DNA of 32,809 bases from Syntrophobacter sp. SbD2 (GTDB taxonomy: Bacteria > Desulfobacterota > Binatia > UBA9968), in assembly GCA_945889495.1 (NCBI GenBank), contig CAMDBU010000059.1, positions 1-32,809 on the forward strand. Direction: 5' to 3'. Positions 5,439 through 13,366 of this stretch are shown in pieces. A program made the translations under genes and the position numbers. Numbering within the stretch: the stretch's first letter is position 1; each line of letters opens with the position of its first letter. The notes under the pieces were generated by a model that did not search any database, was not told the DNA's origin, and worked only from the letters and a program-made list of their open reading frames with translations.

Positions 5439-7721
5439 TTACTCCGGCTCCTGAAGACTCAGTTCTGGTTCCTGGATACTGGCCGAGTCTCCTTCGACCC
5501 AGGGTTTAAATTTTTCGTAAAGCTCGGCCAACTTGGCTTGGTAGTGCTCGACGTTTTCGTCGGGATTTTTCCCGTCCCATTCCGACGCCAGTTTACAGTT
5601 GGCGCTGATTTTTACTTTGGCTTTGTTCCCAGTCACGTAGTAAGCGATCTGATCGCCGGCCTGGTAGGGGCGCTCGGCTTTGACCGCGAGCTCATAGGGC
5701 GCGGCGGCGTTGCGCTTTTTGGCTCTGACCTTGGCCTGATAGTTTTCCAGGGAATCTTGCAGGGTCTCGGTTTTCGCCAGCCAGGAAATATCTCGGCGGT
5801 GATGGGCGATGTCATCGGCGTAGCGCTGGTAGAGCGCGGCGATTTTTTCTTTCTCACCCTTGAGTAGGAGCGTCAACATTTCTTCCAGCCATTCGCGTTG
5901 GAATAGTTCCAAGCCGCGCGAGCGCAGGCCCGAGCCTTTGATGCGCAATCGGCCCTGTTCGTCGAGCAAGGCGTAGTTTTTCATTTTATAACTGAACATG
6001 GCCGGGTAGCGGCCGTCCAGTTCGAGCTCGATGCCCTTGGGCAAAATCTCGCCGAGATCGTCGATCAACTTTTCTTCGTCGCTGGCGGTTCTGACATTAT
6101 CCGGCGGCACGAAATAGATGCCGTCGGTGTCGACCTCGATGATCTTGGCGTCTTTCTCCTTCAACCAGGCGACCGCGGATTGGATCAGCTCGCGCCCTTT
6201 GGCGGTTACCTGATTGGCGGCGCTGAAGTCGTTGAAGTGGGCCATCTGAAAACCCAAATAGCCGTAGAAGGAATTGATCAGGATTTTAAACGTCGACTGC
6301 AGGGCGTTGAAATAAATCCGCCCTTCCTCGTCCTTGGCGTCGCGGGCGAGCTCCTTGGCCTTGACACGAAACGTCCGCAGGTCGCTCAACAATCCGGGAA
6401 AGACGCCGATCTCGTCCTTCTTGGGCAGGTATTTATACACCAGCATGATCGACGGATAGAGCGAGGTGACGTCGCAGTGGAGCACATGATTGGCCGTGCC
6501 CTGAAACTCCATGTTGGTAAAACCGCCGACCACGCTGCCGACTTCGTCGGGATAGGGCACCGAGTGGCGCTGGTGCAAATACTCGCGCAGAAACAGCGCG
6601 TCGATCTTGGTGGCGTTGCCGCGCAGTGGAATGTTCTGGTAGCTGAACGGAAATATCTGCGCCTCGACGAAATAGCTCGGCGAAAGAATCTCCGAGATCG
6701 CCCGGGTCTCGCGCACGTCGTCGAGCGCGTAGCGAAACAAGGTGTCGGGATCATGGTCGAAATACCAGCTGACTTTGTCGCCCGGCACATAGGTGCGGTC
6801 GCCGGCGGCGACGCCGAAATGGCGAGCGATGTCTTTCAAGCCGAAACTCCCCAGCTCGCGGGTGGCGACGTCGTAGTGCTGGGCGAGAATCCAGGTGTCG
6901 ACGATATGGCGGCCGAAGATTTCATATTTCCTATAAGTAATCGTCCGCTCGGCCACCTGCATGCGCGATGCCCGGCCGCTGAGCCGTGAGCCGTCGCGGC
7001 CGAAAGCGAGGGCGACTTTGTGGCGCTTGGCGCGGGCTTCGATATATTCCAGATCGAAGCGAAAAATATTATGCCCCTCGATGACGTCGGGGTCGCGCTC
7101 TCGAATTTCCTTGACCAGCTCGCGCAGCATGTCGGCTTCGCTGAACTCTTTCCCCGAGATCAAACGCTCCCAGCCGCTGGAGTCCGACAGGGCGATGGCG
7201 GTGATCCGGTCGGTTTCCCGCGCCGCGCTGGGAAAATTGAAACCGCTCTGGCAGTAGGTCTCGATGTCGAGCTGCAGGCGCTTCAACTCGCGGAAAGTCA
7301 TGCCGAGAAACTGGGTCCGGCCCGACAGCAGCAAAAATTGATGCAGCGGATCGCTGAAATACCAGTAGGGCGCGTCGCCAGCGGACGGCGTCTTGCCGGT
7401 CTTTTTTTGCAAATAGGTCTTGGCGCTGTCCAACTGTTTCAAGTCGGCGAATGTTACTAACCGGTTAAAGGCGCCGCTGCCGGCGAGCTTTTCGATTTGC
7501 GCCTCGCCGCTCCAGCTGCTGAGCGGCTCGTCGCCTTCGAGCAGCATCAAGGGGCGGAAGGCGGCGCTTTCGCTGCGCACCCGGTCGCCGTCGCGGAAAA
7601 AGATTTTCACGCTGGCGTCGCCGTCGACCTCGTAGGCAATCGCTGCCGGCGTCGTGTCATGGCCGAACAGGACTTCGTTTTTTTGAAACAGCGGGAGCAG
7701 TTGTTGCCGTTGGGCTTGCAT
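5439..7721 (-). CDS. Family B DNA polymerase with 3'-5' exonuclease domain
   Basis: A 760-residue B-family DNA polymerase with all core motifs. The exonuclease domain has Exo I D152-I-E154, Exo II 'GHNIFRFDLEY' (N218, D223) and Exo III Y331-ALDD335. The polymerase domain has motif A 'CDVTSLYPS' (D417), motif B 'KILINSFYGYLG' (K479, N483, Y486, G487) and motif C 'VDTDG' (D531, D533). It should therefore be a proofreading template-directed polymerase. It is about the length of E. coli Pol II (783 residues). Bacterial members of this family usually serve damage tolerance or replication restart rather than bulk replication; which role applies here is not shown. It is divergent from the PAC2 gene across about 145 bp. 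The gene name polB would be a guess. Confidence 0.92.
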   Translation of the reverse strand: MQAQRQQLLPLFQKNEVLFGHDTTPAAIAYEVDGDASVKIFFRDGDRVRSESAAFRPLMLLEGDEPLSSWSGEAQIEKLAGSGAFNRLVTFADLKQLDSAKTYLQKKTGKTPSAGDAPYWYFSDPLHQFLLLSGRTQFLGMTFRELKRLQLDIETYCQSGFNFPSAARETDRITAIALSDSSGWERLISGKEFSEADMLRELVKEIRERDPDVIEGHNIFRFDLEYIEARAKRHKVALAFGRDGSRLSGRASRMQVAERTITYRKYEIFGRHIVDTWILAQHYDVATRELGSFGLKDIARHFGVAAGDRTYVPGDKVSWYFDHDPDTLFRYALDDVRETRAISEILSPSYFVEAQIFPFSYQNIPLRGNATKIDALFLREYLHQRHSVPYPDEVGSVVGGFTNMEFQGTANHVLHCDVTSLYPSIMLVYKYLPKKDEIGVFPGLLSDLRTFRVKAKELARDAKDEEGRIYFNALQSTFKILINSFYGYLGFQMAHFNDFSAANQVTAKGRELIQSAVAWLKEKDAKIIEVDTDGIYFVPPDNVRTASDEEKLIDDLGEILPKGIELELDGRYPAMFSYKMKNYALLDEQGRLRIKGSGLRSRGLELFQREWLEEMLTLLLKGEKEKIAALYQRYADDIAHHRRDISWLAKTETLQDSLENYQAKVRAKKRNAAAPYELAVKAERPYQAGDQIAYYVTGNKAKVKISANCKLASEWDGKNPDENVEHYQAKLAELYEKFKPWVEGDSASIQEPELSLQEPE

Positions 7722-7866
7722 AAGATCAGCGCCGACTATAGCAAACCGTCGAGGTTTCTCCTAGTCGCTTGAGTTCGCTCGGCCGCCGCCATGGCGACAA
7801 AATTTATTGCGCCGAGCGCTTTTCTCTGGAGCGTTTAGGCCGGGATATGGTAAATTAACGGCAGTT

Positions 7867-8646
7867 ATGGACCCACTTAGTTTCGATAGCCGGCCGACCT
7901 TGCAGCGGCCGACCCTGGTGCTGGCGTTTGCCGGTTGGAGCGACGCCGGGGCGTCGGCGACCACCGCGCTGCGCTATCTGGTCGACAATCTGATGGGCAA
8001 GAAGTTCGCCAGCATCGATCCCGAAGAGTTCTACGATTTCTACCGCCAGCGGCCGGTGGTGCGCCTCAATGACGCTAAGGTGCGCGAGATCCATTGGCCG
8101 TCCTTCGATTTTTACCATGGCGCGGGCATCGGCCTGGAGAAGGATTTTATTTTCGGCATCGGCGCCGAGCCTCATCTGCGCTGGCGGACTTTCACCGAAA
8201 CCATGCTCCGTTTCGCCCGCGAGTGCGACGCCGAAATGATCGTCACCCTGGGCGCCTATCTCGACGAGGTATTGTACACCCGGCCGGTGCCGCTGACCGG
8301 CTACTCCACCGATCCCAAGCTGATGGACGAGCTCGACCTGACGCCGTCGCGCTACCAAGGCCCCACCGGCATCGTTGGTGTGCTCACCGACGCCTGCCGC
8401 CAGAATAACGTCGCCAACTTGAGCCTCTGGGCGTCGCTGCCACATTATTTAAACGTCTCGCCCAATCCGCGTGGCAGCTTGGCCTTGTTACTGCGCATGA
8501 ACCAATGGCTCGGCCTGCGCGTCGACACCACGCCGATGGAACGCGCCGCCGCCGATTTCCAAGCCAAGATCAATGAAGCCGTCAACGCCGACGCCAAACT
8601 TTCCGCTTACGTCCGTGAGTTGAAGAAACGTGAATTCGAGCAATGA
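7867..8646 (+). CDS. PAC2 family protein (proteasome-assembly-chaperone-like)
   Basis: A 259-residue protein of the PAC2 (DUF75) family. I chose ATG 7867 (MDPLSF) over an upstream ATG at 7807 because similarity to the family begins there. Family features include 'LVLAFAGWSDAGASATTALRYL' near the N-terminus, 'FIFGIGAEPHLRWRTF', 'IVTLGAYLDEVLYTRPVPLTGY' and 'GPTGIVGVLTDACR'. In eukaryotes and archaea, members help assemble proteasomes; bacterial versions occur with and without proteasomes and have no settled function. No proteasome gene is in view. The stop overlaps the start of the glycosyltransferase gene (ATGA, 8643-8646), so the two are translationally coupled. Confidence 0.87.
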   Translation: MDPLSFDSRPTLQRPTLVLAFAGWSDAGASATTALRYLVDNLMGKKFASIDPEEFYDFYRQRPVVRLNDAKVREIHWPSFDFYHGAGIGLEKDFIFGIGAEPHLRWRTFTETMLRFARECDAEMIVTLGAYLDEVLYTRPVPLTGYSTDPKLMDELDLTPSRYQGPTGIVGVLTDACRQNNVANLSLWASLPHYLNVSPNPRGSLALLLRMNQWLGLRVDTTPMERAAADFQAKINEAVNADAKLSAYVRELKKREFEQ

Positions 8647-9353
8647 AACTTTCCGTGTTGGTGCCGGTCTACAACGAGGAGCGCACGTTGGAAGAAGTGG
8701 TTCGCCGCGTCTGCGCTTTTCCGATGGCCAAGGAGATCATCCTGGTCGACGACGGTTCGCGGGATAAGAGCCGCGAGATTCTCACCCGCTTGCAGGCGGC
8801 CAACCAGCAAGCCAACGACCCGCTCAATCAAATTAAAATTTTCTTTCAGCCGCACAACCAGGGCAAAGGCGCGGCGCTGCGAACCGCGCTCAGCCATGTG
8901 ACCGGCGAGATCGTGTTGGTGCAGGATGCCGATCTGGAATACGATCCCGCCGACTATCCGGCGTTGATCGCGCCGATCGCCAAGGGGCAGGCCGATGTGG
9001 TCTACGGCACGCGCTTTGCCGGCGGCGGCGCGCACCGGGTGTTTTTCTTTTGGCACTCCATGGGCAACCGGTTCTTGACCCTGTTGTCGAACATGCTGTC
9101 GAATCTCAACCTGTCCGATATGGAAGTCGGCTACAAAGTTTTTCGCGCCGAAGTTTTAAAAGATGTTGTCCTCGAATCCAACCGCTTCGGCTTCGAGCCC
9201 GAGATCACCATGAAGCTCGCCAAGAAGCGCTGCCGGTTCTACGAAGTGCCGATCTCCTACCATGGCCGCACCTACGAAGAGGGCAAGAAGATCACCTGGA
9301 AGGATGGCGTCGCGGCGCTGTATTATATGATTCGGTTCCGGTTTTCGGATTAA
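8643..9353 (+). CDS. Glycosyltransferase family 2 (dolichyl/polyprenyl-phosphate mannose synthase-like)
   Basis: A 236-residue GT-A fold glycosyltransferase. Motifs are 'VPVYNEERTLEEVV' (7-20), the nucleotide-sugar pocket 'ILVDDGSRDKS' (D36, D37), and the metal-binding 'QDADLEYDP' (D95, D97). The later 'YGTRF', 'DMEVGYKVFRAEV' and 'RFGFEPEITMKLAKK' segments are typical of Dpm1/DPMS-like enzymes that move a sugar from a nucleotide donor to a polyprenyl phosphate. It has no C-terminal membrane helices, so it would act at the cytoplasmic face. It overlaps the PAC2 gene by 4 bp. A mannose-1-phosphate guanylyltransferase gene about 5 kb away could supply GDP-mannose; that link is inference. Confidence 0.88.
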   Translation: MKLSVLVPVYNEERTLEEVVRRVCAFPMAKEIILVDDGSRDKSREILTRLQAANQQANDPLNQIKIFFQPHNQGKGAALRTALSHVTGEIVLVQDADLEYDPADYPALIAPIAKGQADVVYGTRFAGGGAHRVFFFWHSMGNRFLTLLSNMLSNLNLSDMEVGYKVFRAEVLKDVVLESNRFGFEPEITMKLAKKRCRFYEVPISYHGRTYEEGKKITWKDGVAALYYMIRFRFSD

Positions 9354-9361
9354 GAAATTTT

Positions 9362-9589
9362 AACCACGAAAAACCCAGCGCGGCGAAGCCGCAACCAAAG
9401 AAAAAGAAGAAATTACACCGCAGAGACACAGAGTTCGCAGAGTTCGGAAAGTATCTTAATCAGAGTCTCTTGCCTCCGCGACCTCGGCGTCTCTGCGGTG
9501 AGTCTTCCGGAAAATTTGCGCAAGCCGCGCAAATTGTCATGGATAGTAGTACGAAAATGGGTTTCCTAAATTTCGTGATTTTCGTGGTT
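9362..9589. repeat. Nested inverted repeats filling an intergenic gap
   Basis: The gap between convergent genes holds nested inverted repeats. The outer arms are AACCACGAAAA (9362-9372) and TTTTCGTGGTT (9579-9589), 11 bp perfect. The inner arms are CACCGCAGAGAC (9416-9427) and GTCTCTGCGGTG (9489-9500), 12 bp perfect and extending imperfectly to about 30 bp. A separate perfect 9-bp hairpin lies between them: AATTTGCGC (9513-9521) and GCGCAAATT (9527-9535), loop AAGCC. The inner arm recurs near 14245-14354 and 31660-31727. Confidence 0.85.
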
Positions 9590-9593
9590 GCCT

Positions 9594-10544
9594 TTATCCC
9601 CGCGCCCCCTCGTTCCACAGTTCATCCATGTAATCGCGCAATGCTTCCTTAAGCGGGAATTTCGGCGTGTAGCCGAGCTCGGCTTGGCTGAAGCTGATGT
9701 CCATGGGCAGGCTACGGCTCTTGTCGGCCACCGTGGTGCCGCTGACTTTCACTTCCAGCTTGGGCGCGACTTCGCGTACCACTTGGGCCAATTGCTCGGC
9801 GCCATGCACCGCGCCGGTGCCGGCGTTGTAGATGCGCTGTTTGGGATTCTGCGCCTGACAGGCGAGCAGCAGCGCCAGGCCGACATCCTTGCCGTAGACA
9901 TATTCGTTGGGGCCGTAGGTCTTGGCGTCAATCGTGATCGGCTCGCCTTTGATCATCGCCAGCGCCAGGTCGCGCATGACTATGCCGACGGTGGAGCCGC
10001 CGACGTAAAAGCCGCGGCCGAACACGCCGCCTGGTCGGATGATGATGGTGTCCAATTTGTACATGCTGGTGTAGGCGTGGATCAGGTGTTCGGAGCAGAC
10101 CTTGGTGGTGGCGTAGAGATTGTGACCGCCGATGGGGTGGAGTTCTTTAACCACGTTGTCGGTGATCTTGCCGCGTTCGTAGACGCCGAAGGTGCTGACG
10201 TAGACCACTCGGCGCAGTTTTCTCAAGCGCGCCGCTTCTAGAATGTTTATCGTTCCCAGAATGTTGTTGGTGGCGCCGGTGTAAGAGTTTTCTTGCACCT
10301 TGCCGCCGATCAACCCGGCGCTGTGGACCATGGTGTCGACGTTGAATTTCTCAAGTGCGGTCAGCAGCGCCGGCAGGTCGAGCATGTTGGCCGCGACGAC
10401 ATCGGCTTTACCCTGGCCGACGACTTTGGCGATGTAATCGCGATTGGGCGAGAGATCGAAGAGCACGACTTTATGGCCGGCGTCGACCATCTGCCGCGCC
10501 GCGTGGGCGCCGATCAGTCCGGCGCCGGTGATGAGAACGTTCAT
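9594..10544 (-). CDS. NAD-dependent epimerase/dehydratase (extended SDR)
   Basis: A 316-residue extended SDR. I chose ATG 10544 because the Rossmann motif starts at once (MNVLITGAGLIGAH, G7-x-G9-x2-G12) and a strong ribosome-binding site (GGAGGT) lies about 6-7 nt upstream; the longer frame to 10664 has no supporting similarity. Ser117/Thr118 ('YVSTFGVYERG') and Y144-A-T-T-K148 complete the active site. A C-terminal substrate domain follows ('VYGKDVGLALLLACQ', 'YNAGTG'). Such enzymes use bound NAD(H) to epimerise or dehydrate nucleotide sugars, or to oxidise related substrates. The substrate cannot be read from the sequence. It converges with the GT2 gene across the nested repeats. Confidence 0.88.
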   Translation of the reverse strand: MNVLITGAGLIGAHAARQMVDAGHKVVLFDLSPNRDYIAKVVGQGKADVVAANMLDLPALLTALEKFNVDTMVHSAGLIGGKVQENSYTGATNNILGTINILEAARLRKLRRVVYVSTFGVYERGKITDNVVKELHPIGGHNLYATTKVCSEHLIHAYTSMYKLDTIIIRPGGVFGRGFYVGGSTVGIVMRDLALAMIKGEPITIDAKTYGPNEYVYGKDVGLALLLACQAQNPKQRIYNAGTGAVHGAEQLAQVVREVAPKLEVKVSGTTVADKSRSLPMDISFSQAELGYTPKFPLKEALRDYMDELWNEGARG

Positions 10545-10550
10545 GATTTT

Positions 10551-10556
10551 ACCTCC
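10551..10556 (-). promoter_or_regulatory. Ribosome-binding site deciding the epimerase start
   Basis: GGAGGT on the minus strand sits just before ATG 10544. It supports the short form of the protein over the longer open frame. Confidence 0.65.
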
Positions 10557-10744
10557 AAGGACAAAATAAAAAGCTACATTAAGTGGGCGCGATGGAGCTG
10601 TCAATCTGCGCGGAGCGGTTTGCATGCGCTTTGGGGCAATTATAAATTGCCTCACGAACACCAACGGGCTGGTGGAGCTTGCCGCGCTCGTGTCACGGGC
10701 ATGCGGCTAATGCGAACGATCGTTGGTTGGTAGAGGGACTATTC

Positions 10745-11728
10745 ATGAAGACAGTAATTTTAGCGCTTTGCTTGAGCCTATCGCTCTGGTCTGCCAACGG
10801 TTTCGCCCAACTCGGCAAACTCACAGTGAGCTACAGCTCCATCGCGGCGGCCAATTTGCCACTGTGGCTGGCCAAGGATGCCGGCCTGTTCGCCAAGAAC
10901 GGGCTCGACGTCCAGTTGGTTTATATTCGTGGCGGCACCACGGTCATGATGACGCTGTTGTCGATGGAGACGCCGATCAGCCAGACCGGCGGCTCATCGA
11001 TCGTTAGCGCTAACCTGCGCGGCGCCGATGTGGTGATGATCGCCGGTGGCAACGCGACCACCGATTGGTGGCTGCTCAGCCGACCGGAGATCAAAACCGG
11101 AGAACAGCTGCGCGGCGGCGCGGTGGGCATCGCGGTGTTCGGCGGAAGCTCGGAGATCTTCGCGCGCTTGGCGCTGAAAAAGTTGGGACTAACGGCGATG
11201 AAGGACTTGGCGCTGCTCCAGATCGGCGGCATGGCCGAGCGGCTGAGCGCCTTGGAAAGCGGCCGGGTGAAGGCGGTGATCCTGCCGCCACCGGATGCCT
11301 TCATCGCCCAGAAGCGGGGCTTCAACACCTTGGCCCATGTGGCGCAGCCGTTTCAAACCTCAACTCTGGCGAGCTCGCGTCGCTATATTCGCGAACAGCC
11401 GGAGACCGTCAGACGCTTCGTCAAAGCGCAGATCGAGGCGGTGCATCGCATGAAAGTGGACCGTGACCTCGGTCTGAAAATTCTCGCCAAGTACAGCGGC
11501 GCGCAGGACCGGGAGATTGTCGAGAAGAGCTACGACTTCCAAGCGAGCGACGACAAACTCTCGCCCAAGCAGTATCCGACGTTGGAGGGGATTCGCAATA
11601 TTCTCGACGCCCTCGCGCCGGCTGAGCCCAAAGCCAAAACGGCGAAGCCGGAAGACTTCGTCGACGTGAGCTTTATCCGCGAGCTTGACCAGAGCGGCTA
11701 TATCGACGGGCTGTACAAAAAGAAGTGA
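10745..11728 (+). CDS. ABC transporter substrate-binding protein, NMT1/SsuA-like
   Basis: A 327-residue exported binding protein. ATG 10745 follows AGAGGG (10732-10737, 7 nt spacing) and opens a clean signal peptide (MKTVILALCLSLSLWSANG, cleavage after FA near residue 21). The mature protein begins 'LGKLTVSYSSIAAANLPLWLAKDAGLFAKNGLDV', the usual first lobe of this family, and continues with 'ADVVMIAGGNATTDWWLLSRPEI', 'GIAVFGGSSEIFARLALKK' and 'LGLTAMKDLALLQIGG'. It would capture a small ligand in the periplasm. It is one of six such genes in the window without permease or ATPase genes, and it converges with another member at 11741-12709 (12 bp between stops). The ligand is unknown. Confidence 0.87.
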   Translation: MKTVILALCLSLSLWSANGFAQLGKLTVSYSSIAAANLPLWLAKDAGLFAKNGLDVQLVYIRGGTTVMMTLLSMETPISQTGGSSIVSANLRGADVVMIAGGNATTDWWLLSRPEIKTGEQLRGGAVGIAVFGGSSEIFARLALKKLGLTAMKDLALLQIGGMAERLSALESGRVKAVILPPPDAFIAQKRGFNTLAHVAQPFQTSTLASSRRYIREQPETVRRFVKAQIEAVHRMKVDRDLGLKILAKYSGAQDREIVEKSYDFQASDDKLSPKQYPTLEGIRNILDALAPAEPKAKTAKPEDFVDVSFIRELDQSGYIDGLYKKK

Positions 11729-11740
11729 GCGCCGGCCATC

Positions 11741-12709
11741 CTATTTGATGCCGAGCTCCTGGTTCACTTCGCGCTGCAAGCTGAAATCGAAAATCTTTGC
11801 CGCCGCCACCGGCTCCTTGAGTTTCAACACGTCGACTTCGGCGCGGAGAAAATCATCCACTTCCTTGTCGGTGGGTAGGCCATTGGTGGTGAAGGCCGGG
11901 CGGGCGAGCTTGTAGGATTCCAGCGCCACGGCCATTTCCACATTCAAATATTTCGCCAGCACTTCGGCGGTGCCCCGTTCGTTTTCCAACAGATAACGGT
12001 GCGCCCGGGCGCGGGCGCGCAGGATGCGTTTGACCAGGTCGCGCTTCTCACGCACGAGCTTTTCGGTGAAGGCCAGGCCGTTTTGCAGGTTGGGCAGGTC
12101 GTCGAGAGTGCTGCCGTGGATGCGCAGCTTGAATTTATCGCGGGCGAGAATCACCGTCGGCGGCGACAGGGCGGCCAAGTGAATCGTGCCGCTGATCAGG
12201 CTTTGCAATTGCGCCGGCACATCGCCGCCGATCACCATAGTGATGTCTTTGTCGGTGTCGAGGCCGGCCCTGTGCAACAGGCGTAGACCGGCCAAGTGCT
12301 GGGCGCCACCGAAGGTGGTGGTGCCGAAGGTTTTGCCTTTGAGCTCGGCCAAGGATTTGATATCCGGCTTGGTCACCAGCCAGAAGAGATTTTTCTTGAG
12401 GCTCTGGGACATCACCTTGACCGGCAGTTCGCTGCGCTCCATGGCGCGGATCACCGTGCCGACGTTGTTCACCGCATGGGCATCGCCGCTGAGCAGCGCG
12501 GTGACGCCGATGTTGCCGCGCACCTGAACGACATCCGCCAGCAGTCCTTCTTGGCGGAAGAATCCGCGCTCCTGGCCGATGTAGAGATCCACCGAGGCGA
12601 TGCTCCGGCTCGGGTAGGTGATGACGATGCGATCGAGCGGTGTCTGGGCCTGTGCCGCGGCGCCGGTGGCGAACGCGAACCAAGCGAGCATGGCGAATGT
12701 AAGTTTCAT
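11741..12709 (-). CDS. ABC transporter substrate-binding protein, NMT1/SsuA-like
   Basis: A 322-residue exported binding protein. ATG 12709 is preceded by GGGAG and gives a signal peptide (MKLTFAMLAWFAFATGAAAQ). The frame is open to 12748, but that adds only an atypical extension. Family features are 'IVITYPSRSIASVDLYIGQERGFFRQEGLLADVVQV', 'SLAELKGKTFGTTTFGGAQH' and 'GLDTDKDITMVIGGDVPAQLQSLISG', with a C-terminal half full of Arg/Lys-rich helices ('VKRILRARARAHRYLLENERG'). It should work in the periplasm as the ligand receptor of an ABC importer, or as an orphan receptor. It converges with the paralogous gene at 10745. The ligand is unknown. Confidence 0.87.
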   Translation of the reverse strand: MKLTFAMLAWFAFATGAAAQAQTPLDRIVITYPSRSIASVDLYIGQERGFFRQEGLLADVVQVRGNIGVTALLSGDAHAVNNVGTVIRAMERSELPVKVMSQSLKKNLFWLVTKPDIKSLAELKGKTFGTTTFGGAQHLAGLRLLHRAGLDTDKDITMVIGGDVPAQLQSLISGTIHLAALSPPTVILARDKFKLRIHGSTLDDLPNLQNGLAFTEKLVREKRDLVKRILRARARAHRYLLENERGTAEVLAKYLNVEMAVALESYKLARPAFTTNGLPTDKEVDDFLRAEVDVLKLKEPVAAAKIFDFSLQREVNQELGIK

Positions 12710-12777
12710 TTGGCTCCCGATATTTAGTGGAAAAGTCCTGGATGTCAACCGAGCTTAGGGTGCCAGCGCGGCGTCTC

Positions 12778-12807
12778 TTGAAACCACCGCGGAAGTTACA
12801 GTATACA
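12778..12807 (+). promoter_or_regulatory. Candidate sigma-70-type promoter of the VOC gene
   Basis: TTGAAA (12778-12783) and TATACA (12802-12807) are separated by 18 bp. They lie 25 bp before the start codon and just before the ribosome-binding site. Both boxes are close to consensus. It is a prediction from sequence only. Confidence 0.45.
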
Positions 12808-12816
12808 AAGGGAAAC

Positions 12817-12824
12817 AAGGAGGA
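12817..12824 (+). promoter_or_regulatory. Strong ribosome-binding site of the VOC gene
   Basis: AAGGAGGA lies 8 nt before ATG 12833. It is a near-perfect Shine-Dalgarno sequence and fixes this start. Confidence 0.65.
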
Positions 12825-12832
12825 TAGTTCCC

Positions 12833-13252
12833 ATGAAAGTAAAGCAAATTTATCATATCAGCTTGCCCTGCAACGACCTCGAACGCGGCGTTAAGTTCTA
12901 CACCGATGTCTTGGGCATGAAATGCACCAAGATCGGCTACGACACCGAGAGCGGCGGTCTTTACAAAGACAAGTACGGCATGTTCCCCAACATCGCCCGG
13001 CTGTTTATGGAAGACGGCATGTGTTTGGTGCTGTTCCAGCGGCCGGAAGAAATTGACCGGGGTGACTTTGACGAGGGCACGTCCCACTTGGCGCTGGAAG
13101 TCAGCCCGGAGGACTTCGAGAAAGCCAACGACGAACTCACCAAGGCCGGCGTACGAGTGACCATCGATAAGCCGGTGGTGCGGCCGACGGGCAAGGCGAT
13201 CTACTTCTACGATACGGAGCAGAATTACATTCAGCTTTGGTCGAGACCGTAG
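12833..13252 (+). CDS. VOC family (glyoxalase/dioxygenase fold) protein
   Basis: A 139-residue protein with two beta-alpha-beta-beta-beta units of the vicinal-oxygen-chelate fold. The first begins 'IYHISLPCNDLERGVKFYTDVLGMK' (His8). The second begins at about residue 84 ('SHLALEVSPEDFEKANDELTKAGV', His85) and ends 'IYFYDTEQNYIQLWS', with Gln134 where many members have a metal-binding Glu. It would be a small cytosolic metalloenzyme such as a lyase, isomerase, dioxygenase or resistance protein. The reaction cannot be told from the fold. It has its own promoter-like sequence and a good terminator at 13314-13366, so it appears to be a single-gene unit. Confidence 0.87.
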   Translation: MKVKQIYHISLPCNDLERGVKFYTDVLGMKCTKIGYDTESGGLYKDKYGMFPNIARLFMEDGMCLVLFQRPEEIDRGDFDEGTSHLALEVSPEDFEKANDELTKAGVRVTIDKPVVRPTGKAIYFYDTEQNYIQLWSRP

Positions 13253-13256
13253 CGGT

Positions 13257-13282
13257 AGCGGTCAGCAATCAGCGGTCAGCCC
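13257..13282. repeat. TCAGC-type degenerate simple repeat (copy 3)
   Basis: CGGTCAGCAATCAGCGGTCAGC lies between the VOC stop codon and its terminator. Three TCAGC units are exact. Confidence 0.55.
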
Positions 13283-13313
13283 TCGGATCGATCGCTGAAG
13301 TCTTAGGCAGTTT

Positions 13314-13366
13314 CATTCCCCGAGTTTCCTGAAGAAATCTTCAGGGGGCTCGGGGAATGTCTTTTT
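13314..13366 (+). terminator. Rho-independent terminator of the VOC gene, overlapping the end of the facing gene
   Basis: CATTCCCCGAG (13314-13324) pairs perfectly with CTCGGGGAATG (13349-13359). Inside it, CCTGAAGA (13328-13335) pairs with TCTTCAGG (13338-13345), with TTT/GGG wobble between. The sequence then runs TGTCTTTTT, a T tract on the plus strand only. The hairpin includes the stop codon and last codons of the facing tRNA methyltransferase gene. Confidence 0.7.

Noticed and set aside
9050-9652. A 200-codon plus-strand frame running from the GT2 gene into the repeats
   Set aside because: It is out of frame with the glycosyltransferase motifs and continues through inverted repeats; no family similarity.
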